Both the position numbers and the translations under genes were made by a program. From NCBI GenBank assembly GCA_964493995.1, contig CAZBQD010000001.1, positions 1-64,000 on the forward strand: a stretch of 64,000 nt of DNA, read 5' to 3'. This document shows, piece by piece, positions 7,109-15,612 of the stretch. This DNA is from GCA-002282575 sp964493995 (lineage in GTDB: Bacteria; Pseudomonadota; Gammaproteobacteria; Thiomicrospirales; Thiomicrospiraceae). Below the pieces are notes generated by a model that saw only the letters and a program-made list of their open reading frames with translations, did no database searches and was not told the origin of the DNA. Position 1 is the stretch's first letter; each line of letters begins with the position of its first letter.

Positions 7109-8338
7109 TTAGAATAAATCCACATCTCCCGCATCCATCGAGGCGGCTTTAACTCGTGCCATGCGTGTCGATTCGATACGATCGCGCTCTTCATGAATTT
7201 TACGACGCAATTCTTCCATGCGTTGCGCATAATCTTGAGACGAGGTTACCGGTGTTTGCATCATTTCAATGGTTGCCAAATTAGTGGTATTTGCCATGCT
7301 ATGCAAGTTATCTAAATGGTTTTGTACCTGATCGACCAACTGGCGCGTGATGTCCTCAAACTGTAAAGAACGAATGGCGTTAGAAACGTTGTATTCAATG
7401 TCACTGATAATACCCGACACATCACCTAAACGCTCAGTAATAGAGGCATTCATGCTGTTTAAGGCTTCCATCATGCGATCAGCACGATGCTTAGAGTCTT
7501 CGGCTTCGCGCATATCTTTGTGCGCCGAATCACCCACGATATCGCGTACTTCATCGACGGTTAAACGCGCTTGTTCGGCTTTTTTACGAATTTGTTCATT
7601 CAGTTTATTGGAATTCAACGACAGCTTGCGCACTTCATCGGCCACAACGGCAAAGCCACGTCCAGACTCACCGGCACGCGCCGCCTCAATCGCCGCATTC
7701 AACGCCAATAAGTTGGTTTGATCGGCAATGGTCTTCACATCTTCCAACAGAGTAAAAATGGCATTAATCTGATTCACCATGTCATCGATTTTCAGCACGG
7801 TTTCACGGCTGCGACGACTGACACTCATAATCAAATCTATTAGATAGTGCATGATGTCACGCGTCTCTTGCGTGAACTTTTCGATGGTCATGTCACCATT
7901 GCCACCACCCATATTGGCCATCAAGCCCATCACCAACTCACCTTCACGTTGCGAGGCATCGTTTAGGTTGGTAAAGCTGTTATTCAAGGTTTCGACAGCT
8001 TCTGCAATCAAGTCTTTAACTTGCAGCAACTCGCCGCGAACAATTTGTACTTCTTGGTCGATCACGGCATCAATATCCGACATAATGACCTGTACCACCT
8101 CGCCCGATGCTTGCGCTTCTAAAGCACCGGCACCAGTACGCTGAGCCAGACCTGAATGGGGTTTGGCCACGGACACCGGAGTTGCCGCCGAAGCAGCCAC
8201 CGACAGCAAGAGTCCTGTCCACACCAGCGCTGCCACCATAATCGCTACGGCAATCCACACATGACCCAATAAGCCAGCACCCAGTGCACCCACGACACTC
8301 AGTGTCCACCCAATAGCCACACTACTCTTTTTCTGCAT
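7109..8338 (-). CDS. methyl-accepting chemotaxis protein with two short membrane helices
   Basis: 409 residues. Two adjacent hydrophobic helices (about 7-27 and 28-50) sit at the N-terminus with almost no loop between them, so there is no periplasmic ligand-binding domain. The cytoplasmic signalling region follows, with the conserved hairpin tip DQTNLLALNAAIEAARAGE at about 207-225. The C-terminus ends in GDVDLF, similar to the ADDDLF end of CheW in this window. It is read in the direction cheR-cheB-mcp, but a sigma-28-like promoter lies just upstream, typical of late flagellar genes. The signal sensed is not evident; energy or cytoplasmic state is possible. Confidence 0.9.
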   Translation of the reverse strand: MQKKSSVAIGWTLSVVGALGAGLLGHVWIAVAIMVAALVWTGLLLSVAASAATPVSVAKPHSGLAQRTGAGALEAQASGEVVQVIMSDIDAVIDQEVQIVRGELLQVKDLIAEAVETLNNSFTNLNDASQREGELVMGLMANMGGGNGDMTIEKFTQETRDIMHYLIDLIMSVSRRSRETVLKIDDMVNQINAIFTLLEDVKTIADQTNLLALNAAIEAARAGESGRGFAVVADEVRKLSLNSNKLNEQIRKKAEQARLTVDEVRDIVGDSAHKDMREAEDSKHRADRMMEALNSMNASITERLGDVSGIISDIEYNVSNAIRSLQFEDITRQLVDQVQNHLDNLHSMANTTNLATIEMMQTPVTSSQDYAQRMEELRRKIHEERDRIESTRMARVKAASMDAGDVDLF

Positions 8339-8398
8339 AATCCATCACTCCGAACACAGGCTTTTGTTTAGGTCTGCCAAACTGCAACCCACATACAG

Positions 8399-8425
8399 TT
8401 AGCGCAAGGTTCTAAAAAAACTTTA
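8399..8425 (-). promoter_or_regulatory. candidate sigma-28 (FliA) promoter of mcp
   Basis: On the minus strand TAAAGTTT (perfect -35 element) is followed after 11 bases by TGCGCTAA, matching 5 of 8 positions of the GCCGATAA -10 element. The predicted start lies about 55 bases before the mcp ATG. This suits a chemoreceptor controlled by the fliA product encoded in the same window. Confidence 0.5.
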
Positions 8426-8433
8426 ATCTCAAT

Positions 8434-9552
8434 TTACTTAGACAATGCAAGCAATTTAGATGCCACGTCTGACAAGGGTAGAATCAGATCAGCCGCGCCC
8501 AGTTTAACGGCCTCACCCGGCATACCCCAAACGACACTGGTTTTTTCATCTTGAGCAATGGTTTTGGCTGCGGCTTGTTGTAATTCTTTTAAGCCTCGTG
8601 CGCCATCATCGCCCATACCCGTGAGCAATACACCCAGCGCATTACTGCCGCACACCTGCGCTACCGATCGAAACATGACATCGACCGAAGGCTTGTGCCG
8701 ATTCACCGGCGGACCATCGTGTAACCGGCAAATGAGCTTTCCACTCACCGAATCAATGAGTAAATGATGACTACCTGGGGCAATGTACACATGACCTGGC
8801 AGAATCAGTTGACCGTCTTCTGCTTCATGTACCGATAACGCCGACATGCTGTCCATACGCTTGGCAAAAGGCGCACTGAACGCCGCTGGAATATGCTGGG
8901 TGATGACAATCGGCGGCATGGTGGCTGGCAGAGCTGTCAGCACCTCACGAATGGCTTCCGTGCCGCCCGTTGAAGCACCAATGGCAATAATACGTTGTCG
9001 CGATTTTTCTTTAACGGTTGCGTTTTGACTTAAAATGGCGTCCGCACTCAATTTCGCTGGAATGATAGCCGAAGCCATGGATTTAGCCGGCGCTTCTGTT
9101 GCTTTCACCGGTGTCGCTTGCGCTTTACGTTCAATACGAGCCATGGGCACTCTGGCCGCCATTTTAATTTTTTCGACAATTTCCTGCTTGTAGTCGTTCA
9201 GCGAGCCACCCACATTAACCTTAGGCTTGGTGACGAAATCAATCGCACCCAACTCCAGCGCCGCAAAGGTCACATCGGCCCCTTTTTCCGTTAGGGATGA
9301 CACCATGACAACCGGAAGCGGATGCAAACGCATTAAATTACGCAAAAAGGTCACGCCATCCATTTTTGGCATTTCGATATCAAGGGTAATCACATCGGGA
9401 TTAAGTGCCTTAATTTTCTCACGCGCATCGAAAGGGTCTTCCGCACTACCGACGACTTCAATGTTCGCATCACTATTCAGCATTTCTGTTAGCATGCGTC
9501 TAACCAGTGCCGAATCATCAACAATCAGCACCTTAATTTTTTTCGTTAACAT
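8434..9552 (-). CDS. cheB: chemotaxis protein-glutamate methylesterase/deamidase CheB
   Basis: About 372 residues from the ATG at 9552 (MLTKKIKVLIVDDSALV). The earlier in-frame start overlaps cheR and adds unrelated residues. The receiver domain (about 5-115) has DDSALVRR and phospho-acceptor Asp in DVITLDIEMP. The C-terminal esterase carries the Ser-His-Asp triad: Ser in IGASTGGTEAI, His in ITQHIPAAFS and Asp in LLTGMGDDGARGL. It removes methyl groups from chemoreceptors as adaptation feedback. The linker is Ala/Lys/Thr rich. It lies 16 bases behind cheR, with which it is probably co-transcribed. Confidence 0.95.
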   Translation of the reverse strand: MLTKKIKVLIVDDSALVRRMLTEMLNSDANIEVVGSAEDPFDAREKIKALNPDVITLDIEMPKMDGVTFLRNLMRLHPLPVVMVSSLTEKGADVTFAALELGAIDFVTKPKVNVGGSLNDYKQEIVEKIKMAARVPMARIERKAQATPVKATEAPAKSMASAIIPAKLSADAILSQNATVKEKSRQRIIAIGASTGGTEAIREVLTALPATMPPIVITQHIPAAFSAPFAKRMDSMSALSVHEAEDGQLILPGHVYIAPGSHHLLIDSVSGKLICRLHDGPPVNRHKPSVDVMFRSVAQVCGSNALGVLLTGMGDDGARGLKELQQAAAKTIAQDEKTSVVWGMPGEAVKLGAADLILPLSDVASKLLALSK

Positions 9553-9568
9553 AACTGCTTCAAAGCCC

Positions 9569-10399
9569 CTAAATTTTTTGGTAGATGGTTTTGCCAAGCA
9601 ACTTAAATTGCTCGCTCACTTTATATAAAGATTCAGAATGACCAATGAACAAATGACCCTGATCACTGAGTAATTGGTGATAACGCATAAACAATTTCTG
9701 TTGGGTCGGTTTGTCGAAATAAATAACCACATTACGACAAAAGATAATATCAAAGCCTTCTTTCCACGGCCAATCGCGCATCAAATTCACCTGTTGAAAG
9801 TGAATGATGTTCTGCAATTCGGGTTTAACGCGAACCATGCCTTCGTTCTGACCTGTGCCTTTCAAAAACCAACGCTTAACTCTGTCTGCCGAAACGCCTT
9901 TTAAGGCTTCGATCTGGTAAACCCCTGCCTTAGCGGTATTAATGACATTAGTGTCTAGGTCACTGGCATGAACTTGCACATCCCAATCGGACGGAAAGGC
10001 TTCTTTAGCCACAATGGCGATGGAGTAAGGCTCTTCACCGGTCGAACAACCCGCCGACCAAATGCGCACTTTTTTGCTCGCGGCGTTGCTTTTAAGCAAA
10101 CTGGGGAATAATTGCTGTGAAAGATACTCGAAATGATGCTCTTCACGAAAAAAGAAGGTCAGGTTGGTGGTGACCGCATTAATGAGGTGCGTAAACTCTT
10201 CATCATGCCCCGCCCCTTCAACATAACTTAAATAATGATTAAAATCGTGAAAATTAAGACTGCGTAAGCGACGAGACAGGCGATTGTAGATGAGATTTTG
10301 CTTACTGTCTGCCAGCGCAATCCCCGCATGATCGTAAACGATGCGCCTAACGCGATCAAAATCTGCCTTAGTAAAGTCGAATTCTTGTTGTATTGACAT
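9569..10399 (-). CDS. cheR: chemotaxis protein methyltransferase CheR
   Basis: 276 residues. The N-terminal helical domain (about 1-75, with RRIVYDHAGIAL) precedes an S-adenosylmethionine-dependent fold with motif IWSAGCSTGEEPYSIA (about 113-128) and DIIFCRNVVIYFDK near 225. It methylates glutamates of the chemoreceptors. It is divergent from the fliK-like gene, with an 88-base shared control region, and heads the cheR-cheB-mcp group. Confidence 0.96.
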   Translation of the reverse strand: MSIQQEFDFTKADFDRVRRIVYDHAGIALADSKQNLIYNRLSRRLRSLNFHDFNHYLSYVEGAGHDEEFTHLINAVTTNLTFFFREEHHFEYLSQQLFPSLLKSNAASKKVRIWSAGCSTGEEPYSIAIVAKEAFPSDWDVQVHASDLDTNVINTAKAGVYQIEALKGVSADRVKRWFLKGTGQNEGMVRVKPELQNIIHFQQVNLMRDWPWKEGFDIIFCRNVVIYFDKPTQQKLFMRYHQLLSDQGHLFIGHSESLYKVSEQFKLLGKTIYQKI

Positions 10400-10487
10400 A
10401 GGGTTAGGTTTCTCAGCTTCGAATGAAAGACGTCATCCCTCGTTTTTGGTAAACTGACTACACAATTTAAGCTAGGGACATTCAGTT

Positions 10488-11591
10488 ATGATGCCATTAT
10501 CCACGTCCGACGCGCAAGTCATTAAACTGATTCGCACACCAAAACTGCCCGAATCTTTATTTCAAAATGCGCAACCCATGGCCGTGAAAGTGATTAGCAC
10601 AGAGGGCAACCAAGCCACCATCTTGTTTGCCGGTCGTCAACTGGCGACGCAAACCAACACAGCCCTGACACCAGGACAAAACCTGATGGCGCAACCCATG
10701 CTGGTCAATGGTCAACTACAACTGAAAATTCTACCCGATAGCACAGCCCAAACCACCAACACGCCCGCTCCTGCTTTCAGTACGCCAAGCGGTCTGAACG
10801 CTCCGCCCAATGCCGACTTGCCCGAATGGACTGCCAGTCTCCCCAACGCCACTAAAGATGCACTGGCGTTACTTAAAAACAGTCTGCCTAATCAAACGCC
10901 TTTGCAACAGTTATTAACCCTGGTAAACGAACAGCTACAACAAGCCAGCCAAGGACAAAAACCGCTCAACCCTGCCTGGCAAACCTTGCTCAACCAAGCT
11001 CTTAACTTGCAATCCCCGGTCACGGCAGAAAAAGTTCAGCAAAGCATGCAAGCCTTTAACGACAAATACGCCAAGCAACCCACGGCCGAATGGAAACAAG
11101 CGCTGGTCAATTTACTCAACTCAAACGATGCCACCCTGGAAGAAAAAGTAATAGCACAGCAACTGTTAAATCGTTCCGAACTGACGCAACAGCTGCAAAA
11201 CTTACAACACAGTGCCGGTAATGCCGTTTGGTTACAGGAAATTCCGTTACAACATCGGCAGCAACTGGATAACTTCACCTTAGAAATCGACCTACCCAAA
11301 GCCGATCAACCCGAACATACCCAGTATTGGAAGATTTTTGTGCAACTTAATTTACCCGAAGGTGACTTTACCAGCCGCATTCAAATGGATAAAGCCCTTA
11401 ATTTACGTGTACAATTATGGGGCAGTAATGCCGAATTAACTCAACAGATTCAGGCACAGGCACCTCTACTTAAACAAGCGCTGATTGAACAAGGCTTAAC
11501 ATTAGAAAGTTTAATTATTGTGCAAGGTAAACCCGAACCCAGAACCGAAAAACCCCTGTGGCAACAGCCACTGGTCGATTGTCACGGATAA
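10488..11591 (+). CDS. second FliK-like hook-length control protein
   Basis: 367 residues. The N-terminal two thirds is Gln/Asn/Pro-rich and low in complexity. The last 110 residues (YWKIFVQLNLPEGDF onwards, ending with ALIEQGLTLESLIIVQG) match the Flg_hook C-terminal domain of FliK, which talks to the FlhB switch. It has no secretion signal beyond what flagellar substrates normally show. It is distinct from the main fliK at 29029-31047 and is followed 12 bases later by an FlhB-C-terminal-like gene, so the pair resembles a stand-alone substrate-specificity module. It is transcribed opposite to the surrounding che genes. Confidence 0.78.
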   Translation: MMPLSTSDAQVIKLIRTPKLPESLFQNAQPMAVKVISTEGNQATILFAGRQLATQTNTALTPGQNLMAQPMLVNGQLQLKILPDSTAQTTNTPAPAFSTPSGLNAPPNADLPEWTASLPNATKDALALLKNSLPNQTPLQQLLTLVNEQLQQASQGQKPLNPAWQTLLNQALNLQSPVTAEKVQQSMQAFNDKYAKQPTAEWKQALVNLLNSNDATLEEKVIAQQLLNRSELTQQLQNLQHSAGNAVWLQEIPLQHRQQLDNFTLEIDLPKADQPEHTQYWKIFVQLNLPEGDFTSRIQMDKALNLRVQLWGSNAELTQQIQAQAPLLKQALIEQGLTLESLIIVQGKPEPRTEKPLWQQPLVDCHG

Positions 11592-11603
11592 ACGCAACAA
11601 CCT

Positions 11604-11900
11604 ATGTCAGCACCCTCAGAAAAGGAAGCAGAACCCAACTCGGCTGTCGCCTTGGTTTACAAGCAAGATGACCTGCCCCGCGTCGTGGCTAAGGGCAAGG
11701 GAGCGATTGCCGATAAAATCATCGCCATGGCCAAAACCGCTGAAATCCCCATTCATCAGGACGCTCAGCTGAACAAAGCTTTGTCGGCATTAGAACTGAA
11801 CCAGCCTATTCCGCGCGAGCTCTTCGCCGCCGTCGCGCAGGTGTTGGTTTTTGCTTACAGCCTAACGGGCAAATCGCCGCCCAAAGGGGAAAAGCATTAA
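11604..11900 (+). CDS. FlhB C-terminal-domain homologue (FlhX-like)
   Basis: 98 residues resembling only the cytoplasmic C-terminal part of FlhB: the pattern ALVYKQDDLPRVVAKGKGAI, then AEIPIHQDAQLNKALSALEL and PIPRELFAAVAQVLVFAY, which parallels the end of full-length FlhB (for example IPRQLFLAVAQILAMVF in the FlhB of this window). It lacks the transmembrane part and the NPxH autocleavage site, so it corresponds to the FlhB-CC fragment. It probably influences export substrate switching with its neighbour, the FliK-like protein. It converges on cheW. Confidence 0.82.
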   Translation: MSAPSEKEAEPNSAVALVYKQDDLPRVVAKGKGAIADKIIAMAKTAEIPIHQDAQLNKALSALELNQPIPRELFAAVAQVLVFAYSLTGKSPPKGEKH

Positions 11901-11917
11901 GCCCGTATTAAGCCTGT

Positions 11918-12448
11918 TTAAAACAAGTCATCATCGGCGCTGCTGGCGGCCACCACGGCGTGACCAGATGCGGCTCGATCAAAAAACTTCATTGAATCGA
12001 TAATGATGATCACCCCTTCATCGCTCGAGTGACTGACACCCTGAATCATGCGATTACTCGAATCATCACCGACCGTGCCGATGGCATCGATGCCGCCTTC
12101 TTGAATATCGCGCACTTCTTTCACTTCATCGACCAATAAACCCAAGGCTTGACCTTGTTGCTCAACGATTATAATCCGAGATAAATCGGTGGTGGGCGCT
12201 GACGCTAATTTGAAATATTGGCGCGTATCGAGCACCGACACAATCACACCACGCACATTAATAACGCCCAACACGTCGTAAGGGCAACCGGGAACAGGAC
12301 GAATCTCGCCAACCCGTAAGACTTCGCGCACGTTTTGCACATTGACACCGTAACTTTCGCTATCTAAACGAAATAACACGCAACGCACATAACTGCCTTC
12401 GTAATCCTGATCGTCCATATTCATGACCGACATATCCAATTCTTTCAT
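11918..12448 (-). CDS. cheW: chemotaxis coupling protein CheW
   Basis: 176 residues, CheW-like SH3-type beta barrels from about 20 to 155 (CVLFRLDSESYGVNVQNVREVLRV near the start in pieces, then IRPVPGCPYDVLGVINVRG and ALGLLVDEVKEV). It links receptors to CheA. The gene starts 5 bases after the cheA stop. The C-terminus carries a short Ala/Ser tail ending ADDDLF, which is unusual for CheW and recalls the mcp C-terminus at 7109. Confidence 0.95.
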   Translation of the reverse strand: MKELDMSVMNMDDQDYEGSYVRCVLFRLDSESYGVNVQNVREVLRVGEIRPVPGCPYDVLGVINVRGVIVSVLDTRQYFKLASAPTTDLSRIIIVEQQGQALGLLVDEVKEVRDIQEGGIDAIGTVGDDSSNRMIQGVSHSSDEGVIIIIDSMKFFDRAASGHAVVAASSADDDLF

Positions 12449-12453
12449 TGCTG

Positions 12454-14415
12454 TTAAAACCTGCTCATCATACCGGGTAAGTCGAGAATCAGCGCAATGC
12501 GACCATCACCGGTAATGGTGGCGCCTGCATAGCCCTGAACACCTTGTAACTTGGCTCCCAGTGGTTTAATCACCACCTCTTCCTGACCGCGCACATGGTC
12601 CACAATTAATCCCACCATCGCCGTGCCAATATTCACGATCACTACCTTAGCGTGGTCGAGCGACTCGTAGCTGGTCGATGGCGACAACCACTCGCGCATA
12701 AAATACAAGGGGATACTGCGCGAACGTAAGCGCACCATCATGCGCCCATCGATGCGGTTGCTCTGGGTCGGATCATAATCAAAAATTTCTTGAACTGCTG
12801 TTAACGGAATGGCGTAATTATAGTCACCGACTCCAACCATCAAGGTCGGTAGAATGGCTAAGGTTAAGGGGACACGAATATTGAAAATAGTGCCTTCACC
12901 CAATACCGAATGAATGTCGATACTACCATTTAACTTGTTGATGGTGCTCTTCACCACGTCCATGCCGACGCCACGCCCCGACACATCGGAGATTTCGGTT
13001 TTGGTCGAAAAGCCCGGCAATAAAATCAATTCAAACGCCGACTTATCATCCAACTGAGCGGCAGCGCTTTCGTCTAACAGCCCTTTTTCCACCGCTTTTT
13101 GACGCAACACATCGGCATTCATGCCCTTACCATCATCGGTGATGGTGAGCAAAATGTGATCGCCTTCCTGTTGTGCCGACAAAATTAGCTTGCCCACACG
13201 CGCCTTGCCTTGACTTTCTCGCGTCTGCGGATCTTCTACGCCATGATCGACGGCATTACGCACCAAATGCACCAAGGGATCCGCCAAGGCTTCCACCAGA
13301 TTTTTGTCTAAATCTGTCTCTTCGCCTTCCAGTTCCAGCTCAATTTCCTTGCCCAGTTTACGCGCCAAATCACGAACCACGCGCGGAAAACGGCTAAATA
13401 CCTTTTTCACCGGTTGCATACGCGTTTTCATCACCGAGGCTTGCAAATCCATGGTGACATGATCGAGATTGGCCACAACCGCTGAGACTTCTTCATTCTG
13501 CAATAGCGTGCGCAGATTAAGTAATCGATTACGCACCAGCACCAGCTCGCCAACCAAATTCATGATCTCGTCCAAGCGCTTAGTATCGACACGCACAGTC
13601 GATTCAGCTTCCTCGCCGCCTTTGGCAACCACCGGTGGTTTGGCAACGGGTTTAGCTGGCGTTGCCACAGGTGCCGGCATCGGTGTTTCAACGTGAGGCT
13701 GACTTGCCACCGCCGGAATCGCACCAACCGCTTTAGCCGCTTCTAACGCAGCTTCTTGTGCCGACTTACCCGATTGTAAACCAGCCAACATGGCTTCGAA
13801 TTCTTCGTCGGTGATTTCTCCATCAGGGTCTAAACCGGCAACAAAGGGCGACGCTGCAGGCTGTGCGGGTGCGGACTCTTGCGCCGCCATCGCCAACATA
13901 TCACGCTGATTGAGTAGCGCTTCGAACTCGTCATCGGAGATTTCACCGTCAGGGTCAACTCCCTCCGGTAAGGCCAATTTAACCACTGGCGCTGCCAACA
14001 CTTCTGCCGGCGCATCCGTCGCTGATACTGAAGCTTCGCCCTTAACTGCCGCGTCTAATTCGGCCAACAAACTGCTTTCAGCCGCTTCTAACTCTCGCTC
14101 ACCGGCTTGCAATGCTTGGATCATGCGTCCAATGACGTCATAGGCTTGCAACACCACATCGACGTTAGCGCCGGCATATTCTCGTTCGCCATTGCGAATT
14201 TTATCGAATAAATTCTCGGCGCGATGACACAGCTCAACCAGAGGCGTCACGCCAATAAAGCCAGCTCCGCCTTTAATGGTGTGGAAGCCACGGAAAATAG
14301 CGTTGAGCAAATCGGCATTATGCGGATCACGCTCCAGCTCCACCAGCTGTTCGTTCAAGTTCTCGTAAAGCTCACCCGCTTCTACTAAAAAGTCTTGTAA
14401 AATTTCCTCGTCCAC
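12454..14415 (-). CDS. cheA: chemotaxis histidine kinase CheA
   Basis: 653 residues. The P1 HPt domain has phospho-accepting His45 in GFHTIKGGAGF. The dimerisation domain starts about 270, the ATP-binding domain has HLVRNAVDHGVE (N box) and DDGKGM, with DVSGRGVGMDVV further on, and the CheW-like regulatory domain lies at the end. The classical CheY-binding P2 domain is replaced by a long Ala/Pro linker containing two near-identical acidic segments, DPDGEISDDEFEALL and DPDGEITDEEFEAML (about residues 165-215). It phosphorylates CheY and CheB. It sits between cheZ (107 bases upstream) and cheW. Confidence 0.96.
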   Translation of the reverse strand: MDEEILQDFLVEAGELYENLNEQLVELERDPHNADLLNAIFRGFHTIKGGAGFIGVTPLVELCHRAENLFDKIRNGEREYAGANVDVVLQAYDVIGRMIQALQAGERELEAAESSLLAELDAAVKGEASVSATDAPAEVLAAPVVKLALPEGVDPDGEISDDEFEALLNQRDMLAMAAQESAPAQPAASPFVAGLDPDGEITDEEFEAMLAGLQSGKSAQEAALEAAKAVGAIPAVASQPHVETPMPAPVATPAKPVAKPPVVAKGGEEAESTVRVDTKRLDEIMNLVGELVLVRNRLLNLRTLLQNEEVSAVVANLDHVTMDLQASVMKTRMQPVKKVFSRFPRVVRDLARKLGKEIELELEGEETDLDKNLVEALADPLVHLVRNAVDHGVEDPQTRESQGKARVGKLILSAQQEGDHILLTITDDGKGMNADVLRQKAVEKGLLDESAAAQLDDKSAFELILLPGFSTKTEISDVSGRGVGMDVVKSTINKLNGSIDIHSVLGEGTIFNIRVPLTLAILPTLMVGVGDYNYAIPLTAVQEIFDYDPTQSNRIDGRMMVRLRSRSIPLYFMREWLSPSTSYESLDHAKVVIVNIGTAMVGLIVDHVRGQEEVVIKPLGAKLQGVQGYAGATITGDGRIALILDLPGMMSRF

Positions 14416-14522
14416 GACGTGACTCCTGTTTCTTGGTCAAGCCGTCATGGCTTGCCTATAGTAAGGGAATGGCTTAGCTGCCTTCCGACTGTCATCGTTA
14501 CTACAAGCAAATTGCGTACCAA

Positions 14523-14978
14523 TTACAAACCCATTTCGGCAAGCAGATCGTCCACATCTTGTTGACCCTGCGCTCGGCCTTGTTGTTCTTTTTGCAAAAC
14601 CGCTGGGCCAAAACCGGCACTAGCTGGTTTATCGGCACTGGCTTCGTTGAGTTGAGCGTTAGGGTCAATACGCTGTAAATCGGCTAATACTTGCTGCAAC
14701 ACCTGCCCGGTGATGTCCTGATAACTCTGCACCATCAGCATTTCTGTTAAACGACTTTGCACCGATTCAATCGCCTGAGTGACCTGTTGTACCAGTTCAT
14801 TCTGCGCCTCGGTTACATTAGGCAGGCTAGTTTGCAGTTGCAACACAATTTTAAGGTTGTCGAGTGTTGATAAAGAATCTTCTGTCAACATTAAGGTTTG
14901 TTGAACCGCTGACTCCTTGGTGGACATAACGTATTGAATACGCTCGCTGATTTCATCAATATGTTGACCGGTTGTCAT
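14523..14978 (-). CDS. cheZ: CheY-P phosphatase CheZ (short form)
   Basis: About 151 residues from the ATG at 14978 (MTTGQHIDEI), preceded by AGGGAG 8 bases away; the longer start at 14999 only adds the ribosome-binding region. The catalytic helix segment QSYQDITGQVLQQV contains the Gln that completes CheY-P hydrolysis in E. coli CheZ. The end, QQDVDDLLAEMGL, matches the CheY-binding C-terminal peptide. It is shorter than E. coli CheZ (214 aa), with a reduced N-terminal four-helix part and linker. It is separated from cheY by a terminator-like hairpin. Confidence 0.93.
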   Translation of the reverse strand: MTTGQHIDEISERIQYVMSTKESAVQQTLMLTEDSLSTLDNLKIVLQLQTSLPNVTEAQNELVQQVTQAIESVQSRLTEMLMVQSYQDITGQVLQQVLADLQRIDPNAQLNEASADKPASAGFGPAVLQKEQQGRAQGQQDVDDLLAEMGL

Positions 14979-14999
14979 CTTAGTCTCTCCCTGTGACAT

Positions 15000-15023
15000 A
15001 AAAAAACCCGCTCATAGGCGGGC
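15000..15023 (-). terminator. intrinsic terminator between cheY and cheZ
   Basis: On the minus strand GCGGG-loop-CCCGC style pairing (15007-15011 with 15018-15022) with a six-base loop is followed by seven T residues (15006-15000). It lies 17 bases past the cheY stop and just before the cheZ ribosome-binding site, so it would reduce cheZ-cheA-cheW expression relative to cheY. Confidence 0.75.
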
Positions 15024-15039
15024 ATTAACTCTTATTTTA

Positions 15040-15432
15040 TTATCCGATACGCTCAAAGATCTTTTGGATTTTTTCATTCAGCGTCGCCGCGGTAAAGGGC
15101 TTAACAATGTAGCCATTGACTCCGGCCTCTGCCGCTTCAAAAATTTGACTACGCTTAGCTTCGGCGGTAATGAGCAAGAAAGGCGTGTCTTTAAAACGTG
15201 CATCGGCACGCACTTTGCGTAAAAAATCGATACCCGTCATATTCGGCATATTCCAATCGGACACAATGAAATCGAAACCGCCCGCTGCCACAACAGCATC
15301 CCAAGCCTGTACACCATCTTCTGCTTCAGAAAAATTACTAAAGCCCAATTCTTTCAGTAGGTTTTTAACAATACGACGCATGGTTGAAAAATCATCAACA
15401 ACTAAAATACGCATATCACGATTGATGGCCAT
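15040..15432 (-). CDS. cheY: chemotaxis response regulator CheY
   Basis: 130 residues, a single receiver domain. Asp13/Asp14 (LVVDDFSTMRR), phospho-acceptor Asp59 (VSDWNMPNMTG), the Thr in LLITAEA and Lys in IVKPF complete the active site, and the aromatic switch position is in VNGYIVKP. CheY-P binds FliM/FliN to change motor rotation. The start follows AGGAG by about 10 bases. The 180-base gap to fliA holds a structured repeat. Confidence 0.97.
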   Translation of the reverse strand: MAINRDMRILVVDDFSTMRRIVKNLLKELGFSNFSEAEDGVQAWDAVVAAGGFDFIVSDWNMPNMTGIDFLRKVRADARFKDTPFLLITAEAKRSQIFEAAEAGVNGYIVKPFTAATLNEKIQKIFERIG

Positions 15433-15453
15433 GGTGGATAATAACTCCTGGTG

Positions 15454-15594
15454 ATCTCTAAAACCCTAGAGGGTTGGGGGTCTGGGGGAAGGGCTCGCAT
15501 TTAGTAACATGTTACCACTTGATTTAAAACCCTTTCACCAGAGGTTAATAAATATGGGACTCTAAAAACTCCCCTGTGTGGAGTTTTTAGAGAT
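15454..15594. repeat. structured interspersed repeat, copy A
   Basis: This 141-base element is bounded by the inverted ends ATCTCTAAAA and TTTTTAGAGAT. Inside are CCCTAGAGGG, the palindrome GTAACATGTTAC and a perfect 13-base stem (CTCTAAAAACTCC with its complement, 7-base loop). A second copy lies at 62680-62824, sharing the left 35 bases nearly unchanged, a central ACTTGATT-like block with CACCAG, and the GGGACTCTAAAAA start of the last hairpin. It sits between fliA and cheY, 18 bases past the fliA stop. It encodes no protein. It is likely a non-autonomous, REP- or MITE-like element. Confidence 0.85.
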
Positions 15595-15612
15595 TCCCTC
15601 CTTTTAACTCAA

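Noticed and set aside
14416..14522. Short dyad (CAAGCC/GGCTTG) between cheZ and cheA as a terminator
   Set aside because: The stem is only six bases and no T-run follows on the minus strand.
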